The translations under genes and the position numbers were made by a program. The notes under the pieces are model-generated. The model ran no database searches. It saw nothing but the letters and a program-made list of their open reading frames with translations, and had not been told where the DNA came from. Below are positions 7,713-16,673 of a DNA stretch of 64,000 nt, one piece after another. Location: the NCBI RefSeq assembly GCF_026626705.1, contig NZ_JAPNKC010000001.1:4030001-4094000 (forward strand). Reading direction: 5' to 3'. Every line of letters begins with the position of its first letter. Position 1 is the first letter of the stretch. The stretch is from Pyxidicoccus sp. MSG2 (GTDB lineage: Bacteria; Myxococcota; Myxococcia; Myxococcales; Myxococcaceae).

Positions 7713-9881
7713 TCAGATTCGTACGCCGAGCAACAGGCCGGGCCACATCCGCGTCGCGTCCGGCCCGCGCCCCAGCTTCCACTGCGGCAGCGGGCTGACG
7801 TCCGGGTCCTCCTCACCGGAGGAGGGCTCGTACACGTTGAGGGAGACGCCGACGAAGAGGGCGAAGCGCCGCTTCAGCTCCCAGCCCACCATGGCGCGCA
7901 GCCGGCTCAGCGAGCCGTCCCAGTCCTCGCCGATGAACTGGGTGCCGACGTCCACGTCCAGGTAGTACCGCTCCGAAGCGCCCAGTGGGAAGTGCACGCC
8001 CAGCCCTATCAGCGTGAGCGTGCGCACGGAGCGGTCCTCCAGCCGCGCCCCCTCCGTGACGAGCACGTACACGGTGCGGCTGCCATACTTGATGCTCACC
8101 GACAGCGGGAGCACGTCATCGGCGGACACCTCGAAGGCCAGCCGCCCCTTGCGCACGATGCTCAGGATGCCGATGGGCACCGACACGTCGTCCGCGATGT
8201 TGATGAGCCCCAGCTGCACGCCGCGCACGTTGGCCGCCACGTTGATGAGCCCCACCTGCGCGCCCGCCACGTCCCCCGAGATGTTGATGAGCCCCACCTG
8301 TGCCCCGGCAAGCCGCTCCGCCAGGTTGATGCCCCCCGCGGCCTGGAACCCGCGCAGCTTCGCCGACGCGCGGTTGGCGGTGGTGCTGAGTTGGAAGCCC
8401 GTGTAGTCGCCCTCGGCGCTGTTGAAGACGGCGGACACCTGGCCTCCCGTGCCGCCCGCGAACGCGAGGTTGCCGCCAATCGCCGCCTGCAGCCCGAGCA
8501 CCTCGCCGCCCGCGACGTTGGCGATGCCGGAGACCTGGAACCCCTCCATCGTCCCGTCCACCCACCCCAGACCGCCGGCCGCCCCCAGCCCGCGCAGTTG
8601 GAGCGAGCGCACCGCCAGCGCGCCCAGCGCCACGTGGTTGAGGCCACTGCCGCCCCACAGCGCGGTGCTCGCCAGCGGCGGCACCAGCGACAGGTTCAGC
8701 GGCACCGTGGGCACGTCCACCGAGGGCATGGGCGCGTCGGCCACCGCGGCCATGGGCTCGCCGCCGCCGCGCGCCGCCGTGCGCGTCAGCGTCACCGGGA
8801 CGAAGTGCTCCGCGCGCAGCTCCGCGCCCCCCTTCGAGGACACCGCCAGCTCCGCTTCGAAGCGCTGCGAGGGGCGCTCCAGCACGAAGGTGTAGCGGCC
8901 GGCCGCCAGCCCTAGCGCGAGGCGCCGCCCACCGGGCTTCTGCAGCTCCGCGACGAGCTGGTTGCCCCAGTCGCGCACGAAGAGGCGGCCCTGCACATCC
9001 TCCGCCACCGCCAGCCGCACGCTGGAGCCGCGCAGGTCCGTCATCACCAAATCCCCGCTGCCCGCGAGCTGGATGTCGTAGGCCGCGTGCTGCGGGCCTC
9101 CCTGGGAGCGCTCCGTGCGCGCGAGCGTCTCGTGGAAGGCGAACTGGTAGGCCTCGTGCAGCGTCACCCGCCCGTCGCCGCTGGCGTCCGCCGCACCGCG
9201 CAGGCCGGTGACGAGGAAGTGCGTGAAGAAGGACGCGCCGATGCTGTCCGACTCCTGCGCGACTTCATCCGCCGAGCTGGACGCGAGGTAGGCGTGGCCC
9301 CGCACCTGCGACGACGCGTCCGTGAGGAAGGCCGGCCGGCGCACGCCGCCCTTGTAGCGGGTGAGCGCGCCGGAGCCGCACGAGTCGAGGATGGCGATGC
9401 GCACGTCCGCCGGCACAGCGCCCAGCGCGCGCCGCAAGTCGTCGTAGGAGAAGCGCTCGCCGCGCGGCAGCAGGCCGTCCCCGTCCGAGTGGCCCGAGTA
9501 GTACAGCACCAGCTCGCGCCGCACGCCCGGCGCCTCCGCCGCCTCCACCAGCGTCTTCGTCTGCTGCAGCGCCGCTTCCAGCGCGTGTTGGTCCGCCTCC
9601 AGCAGCAGCACCCGGTCCGCCACCGCCACGCCGCCCAGCTCCTCCAGCACGCGCGACATCGCCAGCGCGTCCGAGCCCGCATAGCGCAGCCGCTCGCGGC
9701 CCGGGCCGCCCTCGCTGGAGCCGACGACGAGCGCGAAGCGGCGCAGCGTGGCCCCGGGCTCCTCCACCGATTGGACGGCGGCGGCCTCCGGAGCGAAGAG
9801 GCACAGGCCCAGCCACGCGGCCGCCACCAGCCCGGCCACGCGTCCCCACCCATGCCCTGTGGTGCGTCTCATCATCCGCAT
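7713..9881 (-). CDS. Secreted caspase-like (C14) protein with EF-hand and surface repeats
   Basis: 722 residues. Signal peptide (~1-36, ending PEAAA), caspase fold ~48-280 with catalytic His131 in YYSGHSDGDG and Cys168 in ILDSCGSGA, then a perfect EF-hand loop DASGDGRVTLHE (232-243) inside the domain. A beta-rich middle follows, and from ~430 to 600 tandem glycine-rich strands of the type GAQVGLINISGDVAGAQVG, as in the LA_2272 surface-repeat family. The end looks like outer-membrane barrel strands. Metacaspase-type (Arg/Lys-directed) proteolysis is likely from family knowledge; calcium control is inferred. ATG choice among three near-adjacent ATGs (9881, 9875, 9872) is uncertain. Confidence 0.85.
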   Translation of the reverse strand: MRMMRRTTGHGWGRVAGLVAAAWLGLCLFAPEAAAVQSVEEPGATLRRFALVVGSSEGGPGRERLRYAGSDALAMSRVLEELGGVAVADRVLLLEADQHALEAALQQTKTLVEAAEAPGVRRELVLYYSGHSDGDGLLPRGERFSYDDLRRALGAVPADVRIAILDSCGSGALTRYKGGVRRPAFLTDASSQVRGHAYLASSSADEVAQESDSIGASFFTHFLVTGLRGAADASGDGRVTLHEAYQFAFHETLARTERSQGGPQHAAYDIQLAGSGDLVMTDLRGSSVRLAVAEDVQGRLFVRDWGNQLVAELQKPGGRRLALGLAAGRYTFVLERPSQRFEAELAVSSKGGAELRAEHFVPVTLTRTAARGGGEPMAAVADAPMPSVDVPTVPLNLSLVPPLASTALWGGSGLNHVALGALAVRSLQLRGLGAAGGLGWVDGTMEGFQVSGIANVAGGEVLGLQAAIGGNLAFAGGTGGQVSAVFNSAEGDYTGFQLSTTANRASAKLRGFQAAGGINLAERLAGAQVGLINISGDVAGAQVGLINVAANVRGVQLGLINIADDVSVPIGILSIVRKGRLAFEVSADDVLPLSVSIKYGSRTVYVLVTEGARLEDRSVRTLTLIGLGVHFPLGASERYYLDVDVGTQFIGEDWDGSLSRLRAMVGWELKRRFALFVGVSLNVYEPSSGEEDPDVSPLPQWKLGRGPDATRMWPGLLLGVRI

Positions 9882-9953
9882 CCCGCTCCGTGCCAGCCCC
9901 GGCCCGGCGTCACATGAGCGCCGGTGGCATACCTCGTTTGGCCGCCCCCCGCG

Positions 9954-9964
9954 CCCCCCCCCCC
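9954..9964. repeat. Homopolymer C11 (G11 on the coding strand)
   Basis: Eleven uninterrupted C on the + strand, preceded by another C6 run at 9945-9950. It lies between the stop of the lipoprotein gene (9970) and the start of the caspase-like gene (9881), about 75 nt before that start. Tracts this long are slip-prone. Confidence 0.8.
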
Positions 9965-9969
9965 GCGCG

Positions 9970-10890
9970 CTACGGACTCCAGCGGGCGCGGCGCACCAGC
10001 CAGGAGCTGCCGCCCCGGCCGTCGCGCACCACCGCCCAGAACGTCACGTCCTGCGCCGTCGCGCCCTCGGCCGGCTCCCACTCCGTGCGGTGCCGCCCCT
10101 GCTGGCCGCCGAAGTCCGCGCCGCCCGTCACCTGCGGGGAGAACTCGCCCAGCGTGGTGTGCCAGGAAATCTCCCAGGCCTCCTTGAGCGTGACGGCGTT
10201 GAGCCGCAGGCCCGGCACCACGTACGTCTCCTCCAGCCCGGACACGTCGTCGGACGTCATGACGAAGGGGCCGGGGCCGCTCAGCTCCAGCGGCGTGCCC
10301 TCCTCCCAGGGCGCGTCGTCCACGCGCAGGCCCGGAAGCACCGGCTGCACGTTCTCCTTCATGCCCTCCACCAGCGGGCACCAGAAGACCATCAGCTTCT
10401 GCGCGTAGACCTCCTCGTCGCCCGCCGTCACGTGGAGCACCAGCGGCATGCGGATGCCGCCCAGCCCCTTGTACGGGTCCTCCTCGAGCACGCGCTCCAG
10501 CAGCAGCCGGTCGTCCCCCACCCGGACCGCGCCGGGACGGATGGGGAGCACCAGCTCGCCCACCGTCGTCGTGCCCTCCGCGAGCTTCGCGCGGCTCGCC
10601 GCATCCGAGCAGGTGGTGTCGTCCGTGTCCGCGCACGCCCACAGCTCGTAGCGGATGGGGCGTCCCTCGCCAGCGGGGTCCACCAGCAGGGCGCGGTAGG
10701 TGATTTCCTCCGCGAGCTGGTCAAACGCCTCCGGCGTCTGCTCGCAGGTGGAGGCATACAGCTCCGGCTTCTCGGTGGAGATGCCGAGCACACGGAAGTC
10801 GTGCACCTTCGACGGCTGGTCCTCGGGGTCGATGCAGGCGACAGCGCCGAGCGTGAGCAGGAGGCTGGCGCACTTGAGCAGGGCCTTCAT
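9970..10890 (-). CDS. Lipoprotein partner of the TonB-dependent receptor
   Basis: 306 residues, lipoprotein signal MKALLKCASLLLTLGAVAC. The mature protein has paired cysteines (STCEQT, WACADTDDTTC, FWCPLVEG) and looks like beta-sandwich modules; the C-terminal segment AQDVTFWAVVRDGRGG suggests an Ig-like fold. No family recognised. Its ATG is one nucleotide past the stop of the receptor gene, so it is almost certainly co-translated with it and may be a surface or periplasmic substrate-binding accessory, as SusD-like or other lipoproteins are for some receptors. That role is inference. Confidence 0.8.
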   Translation of the reverse strand: MKALLKCASLLLTLGAVACIDPEDQPSKVHDFRVLGISTEKPELYASTCEQTPEAFDQLAEEITYRALLVDPAGEGRPIRYELWACADTDDTTCSDAASRAKLAEGTTTVGELVLPIRPGAVRVGDDRLLLERVLEEDPYKGLGGIRMPLVLHVTAGDEEVYAQKLMVFWCPLVEGMKENVQPVLPGLRVDDAPWEEGTPLELSGPGPFVMTSDDVSGLEETYVVPGLRLNAVTLKEAWEISWHTTLGEFSPQVTGGADFGGQQGRHRTEWEPAEGATAQDVTFWAVVRDGRGGSSWLVRRARWSP

Positions 10891-10891
10891 G

Positions 10892-13627
10892 TCAGAAGCT
10901 TCCTTTCAGGCCCACCACGGGGAGGATGGGAATGCCGGGCACCTCGTACTCGCGCCGGCCGCGGTAATCGTTGAAGACGAACTCGGCGTTCTCGGCGTTG
11001 TAGAGGTTCTGCACGTCGAGGTAGGCCGTCAGCGTCCAGTTCTGGAACTGGAAGCTCTTGTCCACGCGCACGTCCAACTGGTGGAAGCCGGACGAGCGAG
11101 CCGACGCGTACGGGCCGAACGTGGGGCTGTAGTTGTTCGGGTCGGACTGGTACACGTCATACTGGTGGTCGAGCGGCGTCGACGGCCGGCCGGTGGTGTA
11201 GCGGAAGCGGCCGCCCACCTCCCAGCCGTTGCCCAGGATGTAGCTGCCCACCAGCGTGAGGATGTGCGTCTGGTCCCAGGGGCTCAGGCCATACGTCTCG
11301 TCCGAGTTGTCGCCAAACCCTCCTCCGCCGAAGCCCCCGCCGCCGTCGGGCATCGGCCCGGCGCGTCCGTCCAGGGCGCGGCTGAAGGTGTACGAAATCC
11401 AGCCGGACCACTTGTCCGTCGCGGACGCGCGGTCCTTCTTCGCCATCAGCTCGATGCCCCAGGCCTGGCCGATGCCGTCGTTGGAGTAGGGCAGCTGGAC
11501 GATGCCCCCGCCCTCGCGCTCCACCAGCTGGCCGGGCAGCGCGATGTTCTTGAAGCGGCGGTTGAAGAAGCCCGTCACGTCCACGTTGAGCACGTCGGTG
11601 AAGCGGTGCTCCACGCCGAGGCTGCTCTGGAACGCGCGCTGGTAGATGAGGTCCGGGTTGCCGTACGGCAGGCTGATGAAGCGGAACGTCTCCGGCGGCT
11701 GGCTGTAGAGGCCGAGCGAGCCCTTGAGGCTGGTGCGCTCGGTGGCCGCGAAGCGCACCCAGAGCCGTGGATCCAACGCGATGTTCTGCGTGTCCCCCAC
11801 CAGCTGGAGGTTGCCGCGCACGCCCGGGGTGAAGGTGAACTTCCCCACCTTCATGTCGGCTTCGAGGAAGAGCGCACCGTCGAAGCCGCCGAGCGCCAGG
11901 TGCTCCACCAGCACCTCTCCGACGGACTCGGCGCCGGGGAAGGCCACGTACTCGAAGTCCTCCGGGGCGGGGAACTGCACGTCGTAGGACTGGTGCTCGT
12001 AGACCATGTCCAGGCCGGTGCGCACGGTGAGCGCGGGGGACAGCTCCATGCCCACCACCTCGCGCGCGCCCACCGTGTACCCCACGCCGTCCTGCTTCGC
12101 GGCGCCGAACGCGAAGCTGATGCCGTCGTAGCCCACGTACGGCGTGAAGACGGAGGTGAGCGCGCCCTTGCGGTATGTCCAGTCACCCTTCACCCGGTGG
12201 AAGAGGGTGCGCGTGTCCAGCGACAAATCACGCTCCGTCTTCGGCCCCCCGGACACCACGCGCAGCTGGTCGTCGCTGCCGAAGGCCATGACGTAGCCGC
12301 TGCTGCGCGCGCCGCCCGCGTCTGTTTCGGTGGGGGCGCCGCGCTTCGCGCCGAAGTCCACGCGCAGCTGGTAGTCCCAGTACTTCGGCACCACGGAGAG
12401 CGTCGAGCCTTCATTCTTGGGAAGGAAGGCGGGCAGCAGCGTGTCGATGTACGAGCGCCGGGCCGCGGCGGCCACGCTGATGCCATCCGTAATCGGGGCC
12501 TCGAGGAAGAAGCCCGCGTCCAGCACGTCCACCTTCACCGAGCCGTGGAGCGTATCCGCCGCGCCCTTGCGCGTGCCCACCTCGACGACGCCGCCCACCG
12601 CGCGGCCGTACTGGCTGCCGTAGCCGCCCGGGTAGAAGTCGAGCTGGTCGATGAACTCGGCATTCACCACCGAGGGGCCACCGAGCAGGTGGAAGAGGAT
12701 GGGGATGCTGACCCCGTCCATCATCGTCGCCGTCTGGCCGGGGTTGGAGCCACGCACCAGCAGCTCGCCGGAGATGAAGGGGGCGCGCGCCACGCCCGGC
12801 AGCGCCTGGATGACGCGGATGGGGTCGCCGAAGGTGCCCGGCGTCTTCTGCGCCTCCTCGCGCGTAATCGTGCGACGCACCACTTCCTTCTTCGGCCGCT
12901 CCGAGCGCACCACCGTCTCCAGCGCGCCACCCGACGGGGCGAGGTAGAAGTTCACCTCCGTCGTCTCGTTCTCCTTGAGCAATTCCTTCGTCTGGTAGAG
13001 CTGGTAGCCGGACGCCACCACGCGCACCGCGCACTCGCCCGGCGGTACCTCGAGGGTGAAGCGGCCTTCCGCGTCGGAGGTGGCCTCGGGCGCCTCCGGG
13101 TCGTCACCGCAGCGCACGGTGGCGCCCGCCACGCGCGAGCGGCTGCCGCGCGAAATCAGCTGGCCGGTGAGGGTGGCCTTCGGAGCCTCCTGCTCGGCCG
13201 CCGGAGTCTCGCCCTCCGCCGGGGGCGGGGCGTTGAGGGTGAAGTGGTAGACGTACTCCACCTGCACCGGCGAGGGGACGCCGTCCACCTCCGCGGGCGA
13301 GAAGCGGAACTGGCGCACGGCGGCGATGGCCGCCTCGTCGAAGCCGTTGCCCACCGCTTCCGTGGGCTGCACGTCCGACACCGCGCCGTCCTCGGCGATG
13401 GTGATGATGAGGCGCACGGAGGCGGTGAGGCCCTGCGCGAGTGCCTCGGGTGGATACTGCGCCTCCACCGGCTGCACCAGTTCGGGAGGCTTCGTAATCG
13501 TGGGCTGGTGGGCCTGCGCGGCTTCCGCGGGAGGCGCGCCGGCCTGGGGTTCCTGCGCGAGCGCGGGGGTCGTCAGCAGCAACGAGGCCGCGGCGAGCGC
13601 ACTTCGGGCTTTCAGGGTCGAGGACAT
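10892..13627 (-). CDS. TonB-dependent receptor with N-terminal TonB-like domain
   Basis: 911 residues. Signal peptide (MSSTLKARSALAAASLLLTTPALA), then a TonB C-terminal-like domain (~40-120: YPPEALAQGLTASVRLIIT…AIAAVRQFRFSPAEVDG), a carboxypeptidase-like regulatory domain (~145-215: ATSDAEGRFTLEVPPGECAV), a plug domain (FGDPIRVIQALPGVAR…LLVRGSNPGQTATMMDG, FYPGGYGSQYGRAVGGVVEV) and a 22-strand type barrel to the C-terminal Phe. Outer-membrane importer of an unknown ligand. Follows exbB-exbD-tonB on the same strand after a long hairpin. An ATG five codons upstream (13642) is an alternative start. Confidence 0.9.
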   Translation of the reverse strand: MSSTLKARSALAAASLLLTTPALAQEPQAGAPPAEAAQAHQPTITKPPELVQPVEAQYPPEALAQGLTASVRLIITIAEDGAVSDVQPTEAVGNGFDEAAIAAVRQFRFSPAEVDGVPSPVQVEYVYHFTLNAPPPAEGETPAAEQEAPKATLTGQLISRGSRSRVAGATVRCGDDPEAPEATSDAEGRFTLEVPPGECAVRVVASGYQLYQTKELLKENETTEVNFYLAPSGGALETVVRSERPKKEVVRRTITREEAQKTPGTFGDPIRVIQALPGVARAPFISGELLVRGSNPGQTATMMDGVSIPILFHLLGGPSVVNAEFIDQLDFYPGGYGSQYGRAVGGVVEVGTRKGAADTLHGSVKVDVLDAGFFLEAPITDGISVAAAARRSYIDTLLPAFLPKNEGSTLSVVPKYWDYQLRVDFGAKRGAPTETDAGGARSSGYVMAFGSDDQLRVVSGGPKTERDLSLDTRTLFHRVKGDWTYRKGALTSVFTPYVGYDGISFAFGAAKQDGVGYTVGAREVVGMELSPALTVRTGLDMVYEHQSYDVQFPAPEDFEYVAFPGAESVGEVLVEHLALGGFDGALFLEADMKVGKFTFTPGVRGNLQLVGDTQNIALDPRLWVRFAATERTSLKGSLGLYSQPPETFRFISLPYGNPDLIYQRAFQSSLGVEHRFTDVLNVDVTGFFNRRFKNIALPGQLVEREGGGIVQLPYSNDGIGQAWGIELMAKKDRASATDKWSGWISYTFSRALDGRAGPMPDGGGGFGGGGFGDNSDETYGLSPWDQTHILTLVGSYILGNGWEVGGRFRYTTGRPSTPLDHQYDVYQSDPNNYSPTFGPYASARSSGFHQLDVRVDKSFQFQNWTLTAYLDVQNLYNAENAEFVFNDYRGRREYEVPGIPILPVVGLKGSF

Positions 13628-13663
13628 GGCGTGGGCGAGCATACGGGGTGATGGGACTTCCTG

Positions 13664-13781
13664 CTCCCGCTGAGGGAGGGGCGGAGCGAAGGCCTTGGAG
13701 AAGGGCCGCGCGGTGTGGCCGAGGAGGGGAAATCACCGGCCCGCGCAGCCCTTCCTCGCTCCGCCCCTCTCTCAGCGGGAG
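13664..13781. repeat. Long imperfect inverted repeat
   Basis: Arms ctcccgctgagggaggggcg (from 13664) and cgcccctctctcagcgggag-like (to 13781) pair nearly throughout, and an inner pair gaagggccgcgcg / cgcgcagcccttc extends the stem. Total span ~118 nt between tonB and the receptor gene. Could act as an attenuating or terminating stem. The cccgctgag…ctcagcggg core looks like a dispersed GC-rich repeat. Confidence 0.6.
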
Positions 13782-13789
13782 AGGGGGCG

Positions 13790-14575
13790 TCAGTCGAGAA
13801 GAAAGGTGTAGGAGTACTTCATCTCCGTGGAGACCGCCTCGCCGCCCTTGATGGCGGGCTTGAAGCGGAAGCGCCGGATGGCGTCTCTCGCCGCTTCATC
13901 CAGGCCGTAGCCCGGCCCCTTGAGAATCTTCGCGGCCACCACCCGGCCCTCGTTGTCGATGGTGATGGACAGCGTCACCGTGCCTTCGATGCCGGCGCGG
14001 CGCGCCTCGTCGGGGTAGGGAATCTTCACCTCGGAGGCCACGGTGGGCTCGGAGTCCACCTGGTAGATGGGCGTGTACTTCGGCGCGCTGTACGCCTTCA
14101 CCTCCTGCGGCGCCTTCGCCTTGTCGGCGGTGCGGCCATAGAGGGTGTTGCCCACCGGCGCGGCGAAGCTGCCCGCGCTCGTGGTGGAGGACATGGACAT
14201 GCCCACCACCAGCGGCGCCGGCTTCGCGGCCGGGGGCGTCTCGTTGGGCGGGGGCGGCGCGTCCAGCGGGGGAGGAGGCAGGGGCTTGGGCACCTCGGCC
14301 ACCTTCACCGGCGGAGGACGCACGCGCACCTTCGGCGGAGGCGGCGGCTCGGGCTTTGGCTCCTCCTTCACCACGGGCGGCGGCGGCTTCTGCACCTCCA
14401 CCATCACCAGCTCCACCGGCCGCTGCACCACCGGACGGTCCACGCGGCGGTTGTGCAGCACCCACAGTGCCAGCCCGTGCAGCGCGAGCGAGCCGACCAC
14501 GAAGCCCACCAGCAGCCCGTTGCCTCCGCGCCTCGGCGCCACCCACGCCCTGTCGTCGAGCACCAGCTCACTCAT
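13790..14575 (-). CDS. tonB: TonB energy transducer
   Basis: 261 residues. Short cytoplasmic N-terminus, one TM helix (~20-40, GLLVGFVVGSLALHGLALWVL), a Pro/Lys/Glu-rich periplasmic spacer (~60-115) and a TonB C-terminal domain (YPDEARRAGIEGTVTLSITI…LDEAARDAIRRFRFKPAIKG). Transmits proton-motive energy from ExbBD to outer-membrane receptors, here most likely the receptor downstream. Third gene of exbB-exbD-tonB with a 10-nt gap after exbD. Confidence 0.95.
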   Translation of the reverse strand: MSELVLDDRAWVAPRRGGNGLLVGFVVGSLALHGLALWVLHNRRVDRPVVQRPVELVMVEVQKPPPPVVKEEPKPEPPPPPKVRVRPPPVKVAEVPKPLPPPPLDAPPPPNETPPAAKPAPLVVGMSMSSTTSAGSFAAPVGNTLYGRTADKAKAPQEVKAYSAPKYTPIYQVDSEPTVASEVKIPYPDEARRAGIEGTVTLSITIDNEGRVVAAKILKGPGYGLDEAARDAIRRFRFKPAIKGGEAVSTEMKYSYTFLLD

Positions 14576-14585
14576 GGGATTCGCG

Positions 14586-15014
14586 TCAGCCCCGCGGCGC
14601 GGTGGGCGCGACGTCCTTTTCGATGTTGAGCGCGAACTTCGCGATGCCCTGGCCCTTCACCACGTCGATGAGCTTCATCACGCGGCCGTAGGGAATGGAC
14701 TGGTCGGCGCTGATGATGGCGCGGGTGTCCTTGTCCTTCGCCACCTGCTCGGCCACCTTCACGGACAGGTCCGCCTCGCTGACCTCGGCGCCGTCGAAGA
14801 AGAGCTTGCCCTCCTTGTCGAGCACCACGTTGACCAGGCCCTGCACCGTCTCGCCGCCGTTGGCCGCGCGGGGCAGGTCGACTTCCACCGTCTCGCGGAC
14901 GATGAAGTTGGCCGTCACCATGAAGATGATGAGCAGCACCAGCACGATGTCCACCAGCGGCGTGACGTTGATGCCGGTGATTTCCTCGTCGTTGTCCTGC
15001 GCGCTCCCGGCCAT
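14586..15014 (-). CDS. exbD: ExbD/TolR biopolymer transport protein
   Basis: 142 residues: N-terminal ITGINVTPLVDIVLVLLIIF with the conserved Asp in the single TM helix that carries protons, followed by a periplasmic domain with the family pattern (ADLPRAAN-like linker, IISADQSIPYGRVMKLIDVVK). ATG two nucleotides after the exbB stop; GGAGG about 10 nt before lies within exbB. Confidence 0.95.
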   Translation of the reverse strand: MAGSAQDNDEEITGINVTPLVDIVLVLLIIFMVTANFIVRETVEVDLPRAANGGETVQGLVNVVLDKEGKLFFDGAEVSEADLSVKVAEQVAKDKDTRAIISADQSIPYGRVMKLIDVVKGQGIAKFALNIEKDVAPTAPRG

Positions 15015-15016
15015 GA

Positions 15017-15688
<672 letters not shown>

Positions 15689-15760
15689 GTTTTTCCCCTC
15701 TTGAACCACGTTGGCGCGAAGGGAACACCGGCCGCCCGGAAATGTGTCACCCGGGACTTT

Positions 15761-16630
15761 TCAGCCCTTCTTTCCCGCCTTCGTCTCCGCGGCCTGGATG
15801 AGGTCCAGGTGCTGCTGGTCCTCCGGCGTGAGACGTGCGTCCGTGTAGGCGGGGTCCGGCTGGTACCAGGGCTCCTGGGAGAAGAAGTCCTGGAGGTCCC
15901 TGGCCTGGAAGACGCGGCCGCGGCGGGCATACACGGCGTTGCGCAGCAGGCGCAGCTGCGCCGGGGACAGCAACACGAGCGCATCCGCCGGCAGCTTCCC
16001 CTCCAGCGAGCGGATGGCGGCAGCGAGGAGGAGGTTCTGCCCGTACGGACAGGACAGGCGCTTGCGCGCGTCCGCGGGCTTCAAGCCCGGGGGCAGCGGC
16101 CAGAGCTGGTCCAACGTCACGTCCTCCAGGGCCAGCTCGGAGATGACGGTGTAGTGCTCGCAGTACGCGTAGAGCGCCCGGGTGAAGGCAGCGGCGTCTC
16201 CCTCCGTCGCCTTCACCAGCGTGTCCCACAGCGGCGCGCGGCCCGCGGACACCATGACGGGGCGGACCTTCGCGCGCACCGGGCCGTCCGCGTAGGACTG
16301 CGAGCCGAGCAGCAGGTTGATGGCTCCCTTGGACAGCGTCTTGTCCTTCGACACGGCCACCAGCGCGTCCACGCCCAGGCGGAAGGACTCCGGCGCCTGG
16401 TCGCCCTGCTTCACGTTCTTGTACGAGAGACCCCGCATGCAGCTGAGCGCGTCGACCTTGCTGGGACGGCCCTCCTCACACTTCGAGAGTTCCTCCGGCG
16501 TGGCCCTGCCCAGCAGCACCCGGGGGTACAGGTCGACCTCGCACAGACAGCTGCTCGCGAGGGCGCTGGGGGCGGCGAGCGACAAAGCGAGCACGGTGAA
16601 ACATCCGAGGGGACCGGTGGGCAGTTTCAT
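15761..16630 (-). CDS. Secreted YARHG-domain protein
   Basis: 289 residues. Signal peptide MKLPTGPLGCFTVLALSLAAPSALA. The mature part begins with a Cys-rich stretch (SSCLCEVDLYPRVLLG) and ends in a YARHG domain (~225-285: LRLLRNAVYARRGRVFQ…FFSQEPWYQPDP). This small extracytoplasmic domain is often found next to peptidase or kinase modules. Function of the central region unknown. It sits upstream of exbB on the same strand (72-nt gap) and is divergent from the pseudokinase, so it could be a surface sensor for either. Confidence 0.85.
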   Translation of the reverse strand: MKLPTGPLGCFTVLALSLAAPSALASSCLCEVDLYPRVLLGRATPEELSKCEEGRPSKVDALSCMRGLSYKNVKQGDQAPESFRLGVDALVAVSKDKTLSKGAINLLLGSQSYADGPVRAKVRPVMVSAGRAPLWDTLVKATEGDAAAFTRALYAYCEHYTVISELALEDVTLDQLWPLPPGLKPADARKRLSCPYGQNLLLAAAIRSLEGKLPADALVLLSPAQLRLLRNAVYARRGRVFQARDLQDFFSQEPWYQPDPAYTDARLTPEDQQHLDLIQAAETKAGKKG

Positions 16631-16673
16631 GCGCGGGGAACGATAGCCTACGCTCCGCGCAGGAGACTTCCCC

